DNA of 64,000 bases from RGIG5612 sp963589005 (GTDB lineage Bacteria > Bacillota > Clostridia > Lachnospirales > Lachnospiraceae). The stretch is taken from NCBI GenBank assembly GCA_963589005.1, contig CAVAJR010000005.1:40146-104145 (forward strand). Reading direction: 5' to 3'. Below are positions 27,067 through 36,023 of this stretch, piece after piece. The position numbers were made by a program, and so were the translations under genes. Position 1 is the stretch's first letter. The number at the start of each line of letters is the position of its first letter. The notes below the pieces were generated by a model. That model did not search any database. It saw only the letters and a list, made by a program, of their open reading frames with translations, and had not been told where the DNA came from.

Positions 27067-27723
27067 ATGGATAAGATTACTTTTTTTCAACATTATGATC
27101 AAATATCTGAATGTCCGCTTTTTAAGGGCATGGATTCAGATGATATCTGTTCTGTGCTTTGCGGCGATACGACTGGGATAATGCAGTTTGAGGAGGGACA
27201 ATTTATCAGTCCCAATGCGTTATACATAGTCCTGGAGGGGGAAATCCTCATTGAGAAACAAGCTTCAGACGGGCGATTTGTGACCATGGGACGGGCAGAA
27301 CCGTCAGCTGCCATTAATGCTGCTGCAATATTTCTCAGCACCTTGCCAATGAGTCGAATGCTCGCACTGTCTGACTGCAGTCTTCTGCAGATTGAGAGCA
27401 GTACCATTTATGAAGCCATTGAAAAGGGCGGAAAATTTGCTGTTAATATGGTGGAGTTTCTGGCAGGGAGGGTATGCTTCTTGAACAAGAAGATAACATC
27501 GTTTGCCGGATATTCTGCTGCAGGCAGACTTCATATGTATCTTGAAGAAAACAATGTTGATGGTGAGGTGGTTCTCCCTATGAGCATCAGCGCATTTGCT
27601 GAATTCTTAGGCGTCGGACGTGCATCGTTGTACAGAACACTTGATCAAATGGAAGAAGAAGGGCAAATAAAGAGAAGCAGAAGGCGAATCTCGATTATCA
27701 ATCAGCATCAAGGAAAGGAATAA
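27067..27723 (+). CDS. Crp/Fnr-family transcriptional regulator
   Basis: 218 residues: N-terminal cyclic-nucleotide-binding-like beta-barrel (about 20-125), dimer helix, and C-terminal HTH_Crp domain with SISAFAEFLGVGRASLYRTLDQMEEEGQIKR. The Fnr-type N-terminal Fe-S cysteine set is absent. The gene is 6 bp upstream of the substrate-binding-protein gene, so it probably regulates the transporter, and repeats in its own promoter suggest autoregulation. The start ATG coincides with the predicted transcription start. Confidence 0.9.
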   Translation: MDKITFFQHYDQISECPLFKGMDSDDICSVLCGDTTGIMQFEEGQFISPNALYIVLEGEILIEKQASDGRFVTMGRAEPSAAINAAAIFLSTLPMSRMLALSDCSLLQIESSTIYEAIEKGGKFAVNMVEFLAGRVCFLNKKITSFAGYSAAGRLHMYLEENNVDGEVVLPMSISAFAEFLGVGRASLYRTLDQMEEEGQIKRSRRRISIINQHQGKE

Positions 27724-27729
27724 GATCAA

Positions 27730-28737
27730 ATGAAAAAAATATTATCATTGCTTACTGCAATAATCATGTGTGCAGCATTGTGCCAGCCGGCATTAGCCGG
27801 TGAGGGTGCTGCAGCAGTCCAGAACACGGATACTGAAGTTACAGTTGCCGCAATGCAGGGACCAACGGGCATGGGCATGGCATATCTTAACAAGATGTCA
27901 GATGAAGGAACATCTGAATACAAATATGATATTACTTATGCCAGCTCCCCTGACGAGATCACAGGCGAACTGATCAGCGGCAATATCGATATCGCTGCAG
28001 TACCTGTTAATCTGGCAAGCGTATTGTACAATAAGACAGAGGGTCAGATCCTCACAGCTGCAGTTAATACACTGGGCGTGCTCTATGTTGTAGAGAACGG
28101 CGATACGATCCACAGCCTTGCGGATCTGGCAGGCAAGAAGGTGATGGCCTCAGGCAAGGGAAGCACACCGGAATATGTTTTCAATTATCTGCTTGAAAAG
28201 AATGGCTTAACAGACCAGGTTGAAGTAGAATATGTATCAGAACATGATGAGGCAGTAACTGCTCTGGCAAATGGTACGGCTGACATTATTTTGATTCCTG
28301 AACCTAAGGTAACAGCAGTTCTGAGTCAGGTTGAGGGCGCACGTATTGCTGTAGATATCACTGAAGAATGGGACAAAGTATATTCTGATGATTCCACAGA
28401 TAGCACACCTCAGCTGGTTCAGGGCGTTATCGTAGTTCAGAAGGCATTTGCCGAGGAGCATCCGGAGATCGTAGACAGCTTCTTGAACGAATATGCCAAG
28501 TCAGTTGAATATACCAATGCAAACATGGAAGATGCGTCAGAAATCATCGCAAGCTACGGCATCGTTGCCAAGGCGCCTATCGCCCTGAAGGCACTTCCAA
28601 ACTGCCATATTGTCTGCCTTACGGGTGATGAGATGAAGACTGCGGTGACTGAAATGCTTACTGTTCTTTACGAAGCTAATCCGCAGAGCATCGGCGGAAC
28701 ATTAAATGGTGACGAGATGTTCTATACTGCTAGGTAG
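27730..28737 (+). CDS. NMT1/SsuA-like ABC substrate-binding protein
   Basis: 335 residues. The signal peptide ends ALCQPALAGE; no proper lipobox is seen. The body has the NMT1/TauA-like two-lobe pattern: GPTGMGMAYLNKM, DIAAVPVNLASVLYNK, DLAGKKVMASGKGSTPEYVF, ADIILIPEPKVTAVL. Members bind nitrate, sulfonates, thiamine precursors or similar; the ligand cannot be read from sequence. RBS AAAGGAA overlaps the end of the regulator gene. Works with the following permease. Confidence 0.88.
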   Translation: MKKILSLLTAIIMCAALCQPALAGEGAAAVQNTDTEVTVAAMQGPTGMGMAYLNKMSDEGTSEYKYDITYASSPDEITGELISGNIDIAAVPVNLASVLYNKTEGQILTAAVNTLGVLYVVENGDTIHSLADLAGKKVMASGKGSTPEYVFNYLLEKNGLTDQVEVEYVSEHDEAVTALANGTADIILIPEPKVTAVLSQVEGARIAVDITEEWDKVYSDDSTDSTPQLVQGVIVVQKAFAEEHPEIVDSFLNEYAKSVEYTNANMEDASEIIASYGIVAKAPIALKALPNCHIVCLTGDEMKTAVTEMLTVLYEANPQSIGGTLNGDEMFYTAR

Positions 28738-28958
28738 TCGCAAAAACATTGTGCTTTAATAACTGCACACCTATTATGACGATTTTTCTATAATCCAACC
28801 ATTTACACGTAATAATTTTTCAGAAGTTCAGAAAAAAGAGGGATGGCTGGCAGCACCGAGGATTTTTTCGTGATATTGGAAAAATATGCAATTGATATGG
28901 TGTAGTTAGTCTAAAACTGTTACGGCGGTGCATACACATTATATAATAAAAAGACCAG

Positions 28959-29714
28959 ATGGCGAAAACTAGACTATTTAAGATATTGAAAATACTGTGC
29001 ATTGCTGCGGCATGGATAGTCATATGGGAGATAATACATATCGCTGTAGGGAGGGATCTTATTGTTCCCTCCCCTTTCAGCGTTCTCGGAAGGATCTGCT
29101 CGCTTGCGGTTACATCCGCATTTTGGAATAATATTGCGCTGTCGATCCTGCGTATACTCATAGGATATCTGGCAGCTGTCATCATCGGCTCCGTTATCGG
29201 CATACTGACTGCACTTTCAAGGATCCTCGATGCATTTCTGTCGCCTGTTTCCAAGATAATTCGAGCTACACCGGTAGCATCCTTTATCATCTTAATGTTT
29301 GTCTTTCTGGCAAGAAATAACATTCCGGCCTTTACTGCCTTTTTGATGGTACTGCCTATTACATGGGCAAATGTATACGAAGGCATCAAGTGCACAGACA
29401 AGAAGCTTCTTGAAATGGCACACGTATTCAATATAAAGAAGGCTGCTATATTAAAACATATCTACATACCTTCTATAATGCCGTATTTCATGGCAGCAGC
29501 CAAAACGGGCATGGGTTTGGCATGGAAGGCCGGTATTGCCGCCGAGGTACTGACCAGCCCTACATATGGCATCGGTACAGCCCTTTACAATTCTAAAATA
29601 TACCTTGAAATAACAGATCTGTTTGCATGGACCGCAGTTATCATAATCATCAGTGTAATCCTGGAAAAAACATTTATATGGTTGGTAAGCAAGTTGGATT
29701 GTACAAGACATTAA
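28959..29714 (+). CDS. ABC transporter permease (SsuC/TauC-like)
   Basis: 251 residues with about six membrane helices and the BPD_transp_1 EAA-type loop (EGIKCTDKKLLEMAHVFNIKK). It is 221 bp after the binding-protein gene. TATAAT at 28942-28947 lies 11 bp before its ATG and the RBS is weak. No ATPase gene follows: the next gene is on the opposite strand. The transporter must borrow an ATPase from elsewhere or the system is incomplete. Confidence 0.88.
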   Translation: MAKTRLFKILKILCIAAAWIVIWEIIHIAVGRDLIVPSPFSVLGRICSLAVTSAFWNNIALSILRILIGYLAAVIIGSVIGILTALSRILDAFLSPVSKIIRATPVASFIILMFVFLARNNIPAFTAFLMVLPITWANVYEGIKCTDKKLLEMAHVFNIKKAAILKHIYIPSIMPYFMAAAKTGMGLAWKAGIAAEVLTSPTYGIGTALYNSKIYLEITDLFAWTAVIIIISVILEKTFIWLVSKLDCTRH

Positions 29715-29823
29715 CAGGTGGAAATGTTGTCTGATAGAATGAATCGTTGTCATAGCAACATTTATGATCATGTATTACGGATACTCTTTAATACTTTGAA
29801 TACGGATTTTTAGACCATCGAAA

Positions 29824-29874
29824 AAGGGGCTGCCGCATCATTGATTTTGAATCAACAATGCGACAGCCCCTTAA
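29824..29874. terminator. Bidirectional terminator between the permease and the sigma-like gene
   Basis: AAGGGGCTG-CGCAT..TTGATT pairs with AATCAA..ATGCG-CAGCCCCTT; A and T runs flank the stem on both sides. Confidence 0.85.
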
Positions 29875-29898
29875 AAGTACATATAAGTTATATTTTGA

Positions 29899-31890
29899 TT
29901 ATCCCAATGACTCTACAGATATCCAGCCGTGGTGTCCGTTGTATGATGTATATGCCCATGTGTATGAAGCATCATATGCTTCGATGGTAAGGACTGTTCC
30001 TGCAGGAACAGTTCCGAATGAACTGCTGGCTACAGTAGCTCCCAGACGAAGATCCATGTAAATGCTGTCGATAACGGCACGTTCTTCCGTCTGTGCCAGC
30101 ATCTCATCAGGCGTCTGAATAGGACCGTTGGTTGCAACCTTAGTATATTCGAGCCAGATCCATCCATCGCTGCCTTCGTAATTTATATGACCCCAACCAC
30201 CCTGAGTTTCAGTAACCGTAACCTCGTAATCAGACGGAACATATGTGATTCTTACGGATTCATTAGTCGGTTGAGAGTACATTGACAGAGACTCACCGTC
30301 AGCATAAATCAATACATTGTATGTGGTACCTGTAAATATTTCTTCTGTAGTAGGCTCTTCTGTAGTTGTTTCTTCAACAGTTGTCTCAGCTGTGGTTGTA
30401 GGAGCTTCTGTGGTTGTCTCCGGCTCCGTAACAGCCTCTGTAGTTGTCTCTTCTTCTGTAGCTGTTGCAAATAGTGAGCTTCCGAACCAATTATCACCCA
30501 GAACCTTATTAACCTGATCCCTAAATATAAACATTGCTAATAGAGCCAGCAGGATAACGATCACAACTATCAAAACAACAATAAGAGCTGTATTTTTCTT
30601 CTTTTTATGACCATCGCCATCAGATGTAACCTCGTCAGCCGATGCAATAATACTGTCTATTGCCGCCTTATCCTCGTCAGTCAGGTCATCAGATGAAGCA
30701 TTATCATCAGATACATCAGATGAATCATCATCGGCAATATCTGCCGCACCAGATGCTGTCTCATCAGACTCATCAGTTTCGGCCTCAGATGTGTTCTCTT
30801 CGGTATCTTCCTCTGAGGACTCCTCCTCATCAGCATCAGCAAGCTGTCCCTTGCGTGCATCATAAATATCCATATCCGGTGCAGGAACAGCAGTGTCACT
30901 GTCTGAACCGAAGATAGATTCGCCGCCTTTATCGGATAAGCCGGTAGTTGCATCCGTTCCAGTATTTAACTCATCATCGAAATCTGACTCCTCAGGTGAG
31001 TTTGACACTGTTTCATCAACATGAGTGATATTGTCATCGGAATACATTTCATCTGAATATCCAGGGGCTTCAGCCTTGAACTGCTCTGATTCGATCCCGG
31101 TGATATGCTTTACCTTGCCATTAGAGCTGTCAGTATCAGACTCTGAATAAATAAAGTCTGACATAAAGATCGAAGCCTCCTCAGGCATAAGGATCCGCAG
31201 TATATTGGAAAAAGTGGATTCTGCACCCGGTGCCAGATCCTCCGGCTGGTAGTTTTCATAGAAATTGATCAGCAGCCACAGGAAGAACGGAATCGGTTCC
31301 ATTGAGAAAAGCGGAAGTCCGTTGTCTCCAAGTGTAATAACTGCATTAGTGATATTGCCCAGCGTGCATGCAAGAGTATAATTTACTGCGATCGTACTCA
31401 TATCAAGCTTGCGGGAAATGCTCTTTAAAGGATAACCCTCGCCCCATAATACAGCACATGCCCTCTGATTATCAGGAAGGCTGTTAAGAACGGCCTCCAG
31501 GCAGATGCGCACATGGTCGATGGACATGCTTGCATTCGTATTGATATACTGGTCATAATCCGAAGAAGGGAGGATCTCTCCCAGATTAGCTGCCTCGGCA
31601 GGAATCCGTTCGTCAAATGCACCATATTGCTTCAATCTGGCAATGCATGTATTCTTGCAGACTTCATTTGCCCATAATAAGAACTTGGAAGCGTCCTCCA
31701 GCGTATTCAAATGGTCGAAAATGAAGATATATGTATCTCTGATAGCTGCGTCAATGTCTGCCTTGTCGCGCAAAAATACCATGGATTCTTTATAAAAAAG
31801 CTGGATGGTATTATCGTATATGAATTTAATCGCGCTCTGGCTGCCCTGCTGCGCATCATAAATATTATCAGTGAAATCGATTGTGCCCAT
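29899..31890 (-). CDS. Membrane-anchored sigma-70-like protein with extracellular SH3-like domains
   Basis: 663 residues, starting at ATG 31890 with AAGGGGATA upstream; the extra 11 codons are not needed. The N-terminal 190 residues resemble an ECF sigma factor: region 2-like helices (KADIDAAIRDTYIFIFDHL..) and a region 4-like HTH (VLNSLPDNQRACAVLWGEGY PLKSISRKLDMSTIAVNYTL). A long acidic Ser/Asp/Glu linker (about 260-425), KKKKN and a TM helix (about 430-455) follow. Outside lies a Thr/Glu stalk (470-525) and two SH3-like domains, the last ending WISVESLG. It may be a sigma factor tethered to the membrane and controlled by wall signals. No anti-sigma factor is adjacent. Confidence 0.75.
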   Translation of the reverse strand: MGTIDFTDNIYDAQQGSQSAIKFIYDNTIQLFYKESMVFLRDKADIDAAIRDTYIFIFDHLNTLEDASKFLLWANEVCKNTCIARLKQYGAFDERIPAEAANLGEILPSSDYDQYINTNASMSIDHVRICLEAVLNSLPDNQRACAVLWGEGYPLKSISRKLDMSTIAVNYTLACTLGNITNAVITLGDNGLPLFSMEPIPFFLWLLINFYENYQPEDLAPGAESTFSNILRILMPEEASIFMSDFIYSESDTDSSNGKVKHITGIESEQFKAEAPGYSDEMYSDDNITHVDETVSNSPEESDFDDELNTGTDATTGLSDKGGESIFGSDSDTAVPAPDMDIYDARKGQLADADEEESSEEDTEENTSEAETDESDETASGAADIADDDSSDVSDDNASSDDLTDEDKAAIDSIIASADEVTSDGDGHKKKKNTALIVVLIVVIVILLALLAMFIFRDQVNKVLGDNWFGSSLFATATEEETTTEAVTEPETTTEAPTTTAETTVEETTTEEPTTEEIFTGTTYNVLIYADGESLSMYSQPTNESVRITYVPSDYEVTVTETQGGWGHINYEGSDGWIWLEYTKVATNGPIQTPDEMLAQTEERAVIDSIYMDLRLGATVASSSFGTVPAGTVLTIEAYDASYTWAYTSYNGHHGWISVESLG

Positions 31891-32254
31891 AATATCCCCT
31901 TGTAGTAATGTGTTTGTAAACAAGATTTTTGGTTATTATATTTAAAAAGGTGACAAAATTCAACACATCATATCAATGAAGATAAGCGATTTTAGAAAAT
32001 ACTAGGCAATTTCATGAATATTTCACATAATAGCAGCGAAAGCATTTGTAATTATATTAGTATTTTTGCTATACTTTGATGCGGAAATGTTGGCTGTATA
32101 TAGGGAGTCTCTTTTGCCGCAGGCTGTATCAAGGGAAATCATGTGTATCATGCAGCAGACATTGGCATGCAGCAGCGAAGCAACGTTTCCGGAGTAATAC
32201 GGGAGAGGATGAGGAAACGCGGGGGAGCTGGCGTTTTTGTAAAAATCGAATTTC

Positions 32255-33328
32255 ATGGAAACACCAAAGAAGTCAAGTAAAAAATCCAGAATTGTAACCG
32301 GAGCATTCCTGGCATTCAGCCTTGCTGTCGTGGCAGTAATCGCGGTCAGGGAATTTGGCGGTGAGCAGAACAGACATATAGAAAATCCGGATTTTAACGT
32401 TTTATATCTGCTATTGGCGGTCGGATGTTTTGTCGTTGCATTAATAACTGAATCGGCTAAATATTCATATATGCTGAAGAAAAGAGGAGTCAAAACCAGA
32501 AAGTCACTGGGATTTACTACAGCTGTTATAGGCAAATATTATGACAACCTGACACCTGCGGGAGCCGGAGGTCAGGGCTTCCAGATGTATCATCTGAGCA
32601 GTGCAGGCTGTGATGCAGGTACGGCAGGCGGATTGCCTATATTAGGATTTCTGGGTCTTCAATTTGCATTTGTTCTCATTGGAATCGTTACAATGATCTG
32701 CGGCACCTCATATCTGGGAGATCTGGTATTCATAAGGGTTACAGCGATAGTCGGACTTGTGTTTTATGCATTTGTACCGGTTTGCATTTTGTTCTTCGCA
32801 GTCGCACCTCATATCCTTGAGGCAATAGTCGGATGGGGTACCAGGGTATTGGGCAAGCTGCATATTCTCAAGGATGCTGAAGCTACCAATGCCAAGGCCA
32901 TAGAATCTCTCAAATCATATACCGATGCATTAGTAACATTTTCCAAGGATAAGAAACAGATGGTAGTGATATTTATATTATCACTTATATACCAGCTGGC
33001 ATTTATGTGCATGCCGTTCTTTATCCTGAAGTTCTTCGGCGCTGAGATGGGATTTATAGACTGTTTCTGCAGAGTTGTATATATTTATGCAGCAATAGCT
33101 ATAATATTTACGCCGGGCAATTCAGGAGCAGCAGAGGCTTCATTTTATGCTGTGTTTTCAGTATTATCAGACGGAGAGATATTCTGGGGTATGCTGGTAT
33201 GGCGAGCCTTATGCTATTACAGCTGGATAGTTCTGGGAGCGATAATTCAGTTCAGGGACAGCATTGCCCAAAAGAAACAGATTGAAGCCGAAAATGATAA
33301 ACAAAAAATTTCAGACAAATCTGCTTGA
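32255..33328 (+). CDS. Flippase-like / LPG-synthase-TM family membrane protein
   Basis: 357 residues with about eight membrane helices. The segments NLTPAGAGGQGFQMYHL and IFTPGNSGAAEASFYAVF match the lysylphosphatidylglycerol synthase TM/UPF0104 family (flippase part of MprF, also AglD/YbhN). No MprF synthase domain is fused. The RBS before ATG 32255 is weak. The 31891-32254 gap contains divergent promoters but no further gene that can be supported. The stop overlaps the -35 of the trp T-box transcript. Confidence 0.82.
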   Translation: METPKKSSKKSRIVTGAFLAFSLAVVAVIAVREFGGEQNRHIENPDFNVLYLLLAVGCFVVALITESAKYSYMLKKRGVKTRKSLGFTTAVIGKYYDNLTPAGAGGQGFQMYHLSSAGCDAGTAGGLPILGFLGLQFAFVLIGIVTMICGTSYLGDLVFIRVTAIVGLVFYAFVPVCILFFAVAPHILEAIVGWGTRVLGKLHILKDAEATNAKAIESLKSYTDALVTFSKDKKQMVVIFILSLIYQLAFMCMPFFILKFFGAEMGFIDCFCRVVYIYAAIAIIFTPGNSGAAEASFYAVFSVLSDGEIFWGMLVWRALCYYSWIVLGAIIQFRDSIAQKKQIEAENDKQKISDKSA

Positions 33329-33353
33329 CAGCATTACTTTTTTGAGATAGAGT
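33325..33353 (+). promoter_or_regulatory. Promoter of the trpXYZ T-box transcript
   Basis: TTGACA (33325-33330) overlaps the stop of the flippase-like gene; TAGAGT (33348-33353) is 17 bp downstream and matches 4 of 6 -10 positions. Confidence 0.62.
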
Positions 33354-33359
33354 AACGCA

Positions 33360-33654
33360 CATCAGAAAACCGTTGAGAAAGAGGAGTAGCTCTTACCTCT
33401 TACTTATGAGAGAGCTGCAGATGGTGAGATTGCAGCAAGTAATGTTTGAGTGAATGGACTTTTGAGGGCGACCAGAAATGCATGATTATGCAAAGTATGA
33501 GAGACGGGATTTGGCCTCCCGTAATCACAGGTCAGCACATGATGGTGTGCAGTGAGAGGATGCGTGAAGCATCAAGCCGGGTGGCACCGCAGGATTGATA
33601 ATACCTGTCCCGACAACATATACTTATTTTGAGTGTATGTTGCCGGGACTTTTT
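33360..33654 (+). ncRNA. T-box riboswitch leader, tryptophan specifier (UGG)
   Basis: The hallmark T-box sequence CCGGGTGGCACCGC is at 33577-33590. The specifier loop context GAGTGAATGGACTTTTGAG places codon UGG at 33455-33457, which is Trp. The terminator is GTCCCGACAACATATAC (33607-33623) pairing with GTGTATGTTGCCGGGAC (33633-33649) then T5. Uncharged tRNA-Trp would bind the specifier and the T-box and block termination, turning on the tryptophan transporter when tryptophan is scarce. Confidence 0.95.
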
Positions 33655-33855
33655 GTTTGTTATAAAAATTTCGCTTACATACATGCGAGTGATAATACAA
33701 ACATAACATTATGCGGCACATTAACAATGTATAAAGGTCTGATGTCAATAGTGACGAAGGAGAGAGGATTTTAATCGGCGAACTTCGAAACGAAATAATT
33801 GATGACAGGACTTTTGAATAAATACCCCAATTTTAATAGTGAAAGGAATTGTACT

Positions 33856-34899
33856 ATGAAATCATTTATTAAGAAAACCACAGCCGTAACATTATCAGCA
33901 ATGCTTGCAGCATCAATGACAGCATTTGCAGCACCGGAAGAGACAGGTACAGTTTATAAGGTAGGTATCTGCAATTATGTAAGTGATGCTTCACTTGATC
34001 AGATCGTTGAAAATATCGAGACCCGTCTTGCTGAATTAGGAGAGGAATTAGGAGTTACATTTGAAATTTCAGAAGATAACTGCCAGGCTGATTCAAGTGT
34101 TATGAATCAGATCATCTCTAACTTCATAGCAGATGATGTTGATCTGATGATCGGTGTAGCAACTCCTGTTGCAATGGCTATGCAGGCAGCTACAGAGGAT
34201 AATCAGATTCCTGTAGTATTCGCAGCTGTATCAGATCCTGTATCAGTTGAATTGGTTGATTCTCTTGAAACTCCGGGCTCAAATGTAACCGGATCATCTG
34301 ATAACCTGGATACAACAGCGGTTATGAATCTTATATTTGCAGCTGATCCTGAGGCAGATCAGATTGCGCTTCTTTATGATATAGGTCAGGATTCAAGTGC
34401 AACACCTATTGCAGCTGCTAAAGCATATTTAGATGAGAAGGGTGTAAGCTATAAGGAATATACAGGAACAACAGTTGCAGAAGTAGAGCTGGCAGTTCAG
34501 TCTATCATTGCTGACGGAATGGATGCTGTATTTACACCAACTGACAATACAATCATGACAGCTGAGCTTTCAATTTATGAAGAACTGGCAGAGGCAGGCA
34601 TTGCGCACTACACAGGCGCTGACTCATTTGCACTTAACGGAGCATTTGTAGGATATGGTGTTGATTATGCAGAGCTGGGCGTAGAAACAGCGGACATGGT
34701 TAAGGAAATCCTTGTTGACGGCAAGAATCCGGCTGAGACACCTGTAATCACATTTGACAATGGTACAGCGACAGTTAATACAGAAACATGCGAGGCTCTT
34801 GGATATAACTTTGATGAGATATCAAAGGCATTCGAGCCATACTGCCTGAAGATCCAGACAATCACAACAGCTGAGAGCTTCAGCGACGTTGCTGAATAA
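33856..34899 (+). CDS. trpX: Tryptophan ABC transporter substrate-binding protein
   Basis: 347 residues from ATG 33856 (GAAAGGAATT upstream). Signal peptide with cleavage near TAFA-APEE. The body is the ABC_sub_bind (PF04392) family: VGICNYVSDASLDQIVENIE, ATPVAMAMQAATED..VVFAAVSDPV, ALLYDIGQDSS, VFTPTDNTIMTA. With the Trp T-box upstream and matching permease and ATPase genes downstream, this is TrpX of a TrpXYZ importer, exported and probably held near the membrane. Confidence 0.9.
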   Translation: MKSFIKKTTAVTLSAMLAASMTAFAAPEETGTVYKVGICNYVSDASLDQIVENIETRLAELGEELGVTFEISEDNCQADSSVMNQIISNFIADDVDLMIGVATPVAMAMQAATEDNQIPVVFAAVSDPVSVELVDSLETPGSNVTGSSDNLDTTAVMNLIFAADPEADQIALLYDIGQDSSATPIAAAKAYLDEKGVSYKEYTGTTVAEVELAVQSIIADGMDAVFTPTDNTIMTAELSIYEELAEAGIAHYTGADSFALNGAFVGYGVDYAELGVETADMVKEILVDGKNPAETPVITFDNGTATVNTETCEALGYNFDEISKAFEPYCLKIQTITTAESFSDVAE

Positions 34900-35053
34900 T
34901 AAACTTCTTGTCTGATACGGATTCAGATGAAATGGCTGCTCCGGTCTGATAATGATAGGATTGCATATAGTCTATACTGACAAGGCATATATGAAGTCAG
35001 GCATTCCTATATATGACTCGGACAGCAAATGAAATTGAAATATTAATATATGA

Positions 35054-35076
35054 CCCGGGCTGCATGGCAGCCCGGG
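35054..35076 (+). promoter_or_regulatory. Stable hairpin between trpX and trpY
   Basis: CCCGGGCTGC-ATG-GCAGCCCGGG is a perfect 10-bp GC-rich stem with a 3-base loop and no T-run, 14 bp before the trpY start. Such stems after a binding-protein gene often protect its mRNA and lower expression of the downstream membrane genes. Confidence 0.7.
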
Positions 35077-35090
35077 CCGAGGTATGATTT

Positions 35091-36023
35091 ATGAGCGTGA
35101 TATTACCACTTTTACAAACTGCATTAGAACTGGGACTTACCGGTGGATTAACTGTATTGGCATTGTTTCTGAGCTACTCCATGCTTAACGTATGCGACCT
35201 GTCAACTGACGGATGCTTTACGCTGGGCGCAGTAGTAGGAGCAGTAGTTGCCATATCAGGACACCCGTATCTGTCTATTGCAGCAGCTGTAGGCGCGGGC
35301 ATTGTATCGGGATTTATAACTGCATTTCTCCAGACTAAGATGGGAATAGACAGTCTGCTGGCGGGCATTATAGTTAATACAGGTCTGTATTCTATAAATA
35401 TTGCAATTATGGGAGGCTCATCCCTTCTTAATATGAATAAAACAGATACTGTATTTTCCAAGATGAAGTCACTTCTTGAGAATACATTTTTGAAGAGTCA
35501 GTACAAGCTGGTGGTGATATTATTATTTGTTATTCTGGTTGTAGTAATATTGACACTCTTCCTTAAGACTCGGTTAGGACTTGCCATCAGAGCAACAGGC
35601 AATAATCCTGCTATGGTTAAGTCTTCGTCTATCAATCCTGTATTTACAACAACGGTGGGACTGTGCGTTGCCAATGCATTTACGGGACTGTCCGGATGCC
35701 TCATGGCACAGGCTCAGAAGTCTGTTGACATTAATATAGGAACAGGTATGGTAACGATTGCGCTGGCCTCGCTTCTTATAGGACGCACATTCTTCGGCAA
35801 GAGAAAGATCCCGGTTCAGATAATCGGTGCTGTAATAGGCGCATTTGTTTTCCGATTAATATATACTATCGCCCTCAGACTTAATATGCCGGCATATATG
35901 CTGAGACTGGTTTCTTCGATAATCGTTATTTTGGCAATATTCCTTCCTTATCTAAAAACAAAATATCCGACATTGAGACGCAAGTTGGGACTTAAGTCCG
36001 GCAGAAAGGGCGGTGCAAGGTAA
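35091..36023 (+). CDS. trpY: Tryptophan ABC transporter permease
   Basis: 310 residues with about eight membrane helices, BPD_transp_2-type permease of the kind paired with PF04392 binding proteins. LSTDGCFTLGAVVGAVV, TKMGIDSLLAGIIVNTGLYSIN and RATGNNPAMVKSSSINP are typical. It overlaps trpZ by one base and so is translationally coupled. Sits under the Trp T-box. Confidence 0.9.
   Translation: MSVILPLLQTALELGLTGGLTVLALFLSYSMLNVCDLSTDGCFTLGAVVGAVVAISGHPYLSIAAAVGAGIVSGFITAFLQTKMGIDSLLAGIIVNTGLYSINIAIMGGSSLLNMNKTDTVFSKMKSLLENTFLKSQYKLVVILLFVILVVVILTLFLKTRLGLAIRATGNNPAMVKSSSINPVFTTTVGLCVANAFTGLSGCLMAQAQKSVDINIGTGMVTIALASLLIGRTFFGKRKIPVQIIGAVIGAFVFRLIYTIALRLNMPAYMLRLVSSIIVILAIFLPYLKTKYPTLRRKLGLKSGRKGGAR

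Noticed and set aside
30309..30517. Repetitive Val/Thr/Gln-rich frames opposite the sigma-like protein
   Set aside because: They mirror the Thr/Glu-rich stalk codons of the real gene; no separate gene is needed.
32023..32535. Minus-strand open frame of 170 codons overlapping the flippase-like gene
   Set aside because: Its composition fits the antisense of membrane-helix codons; no RBS.
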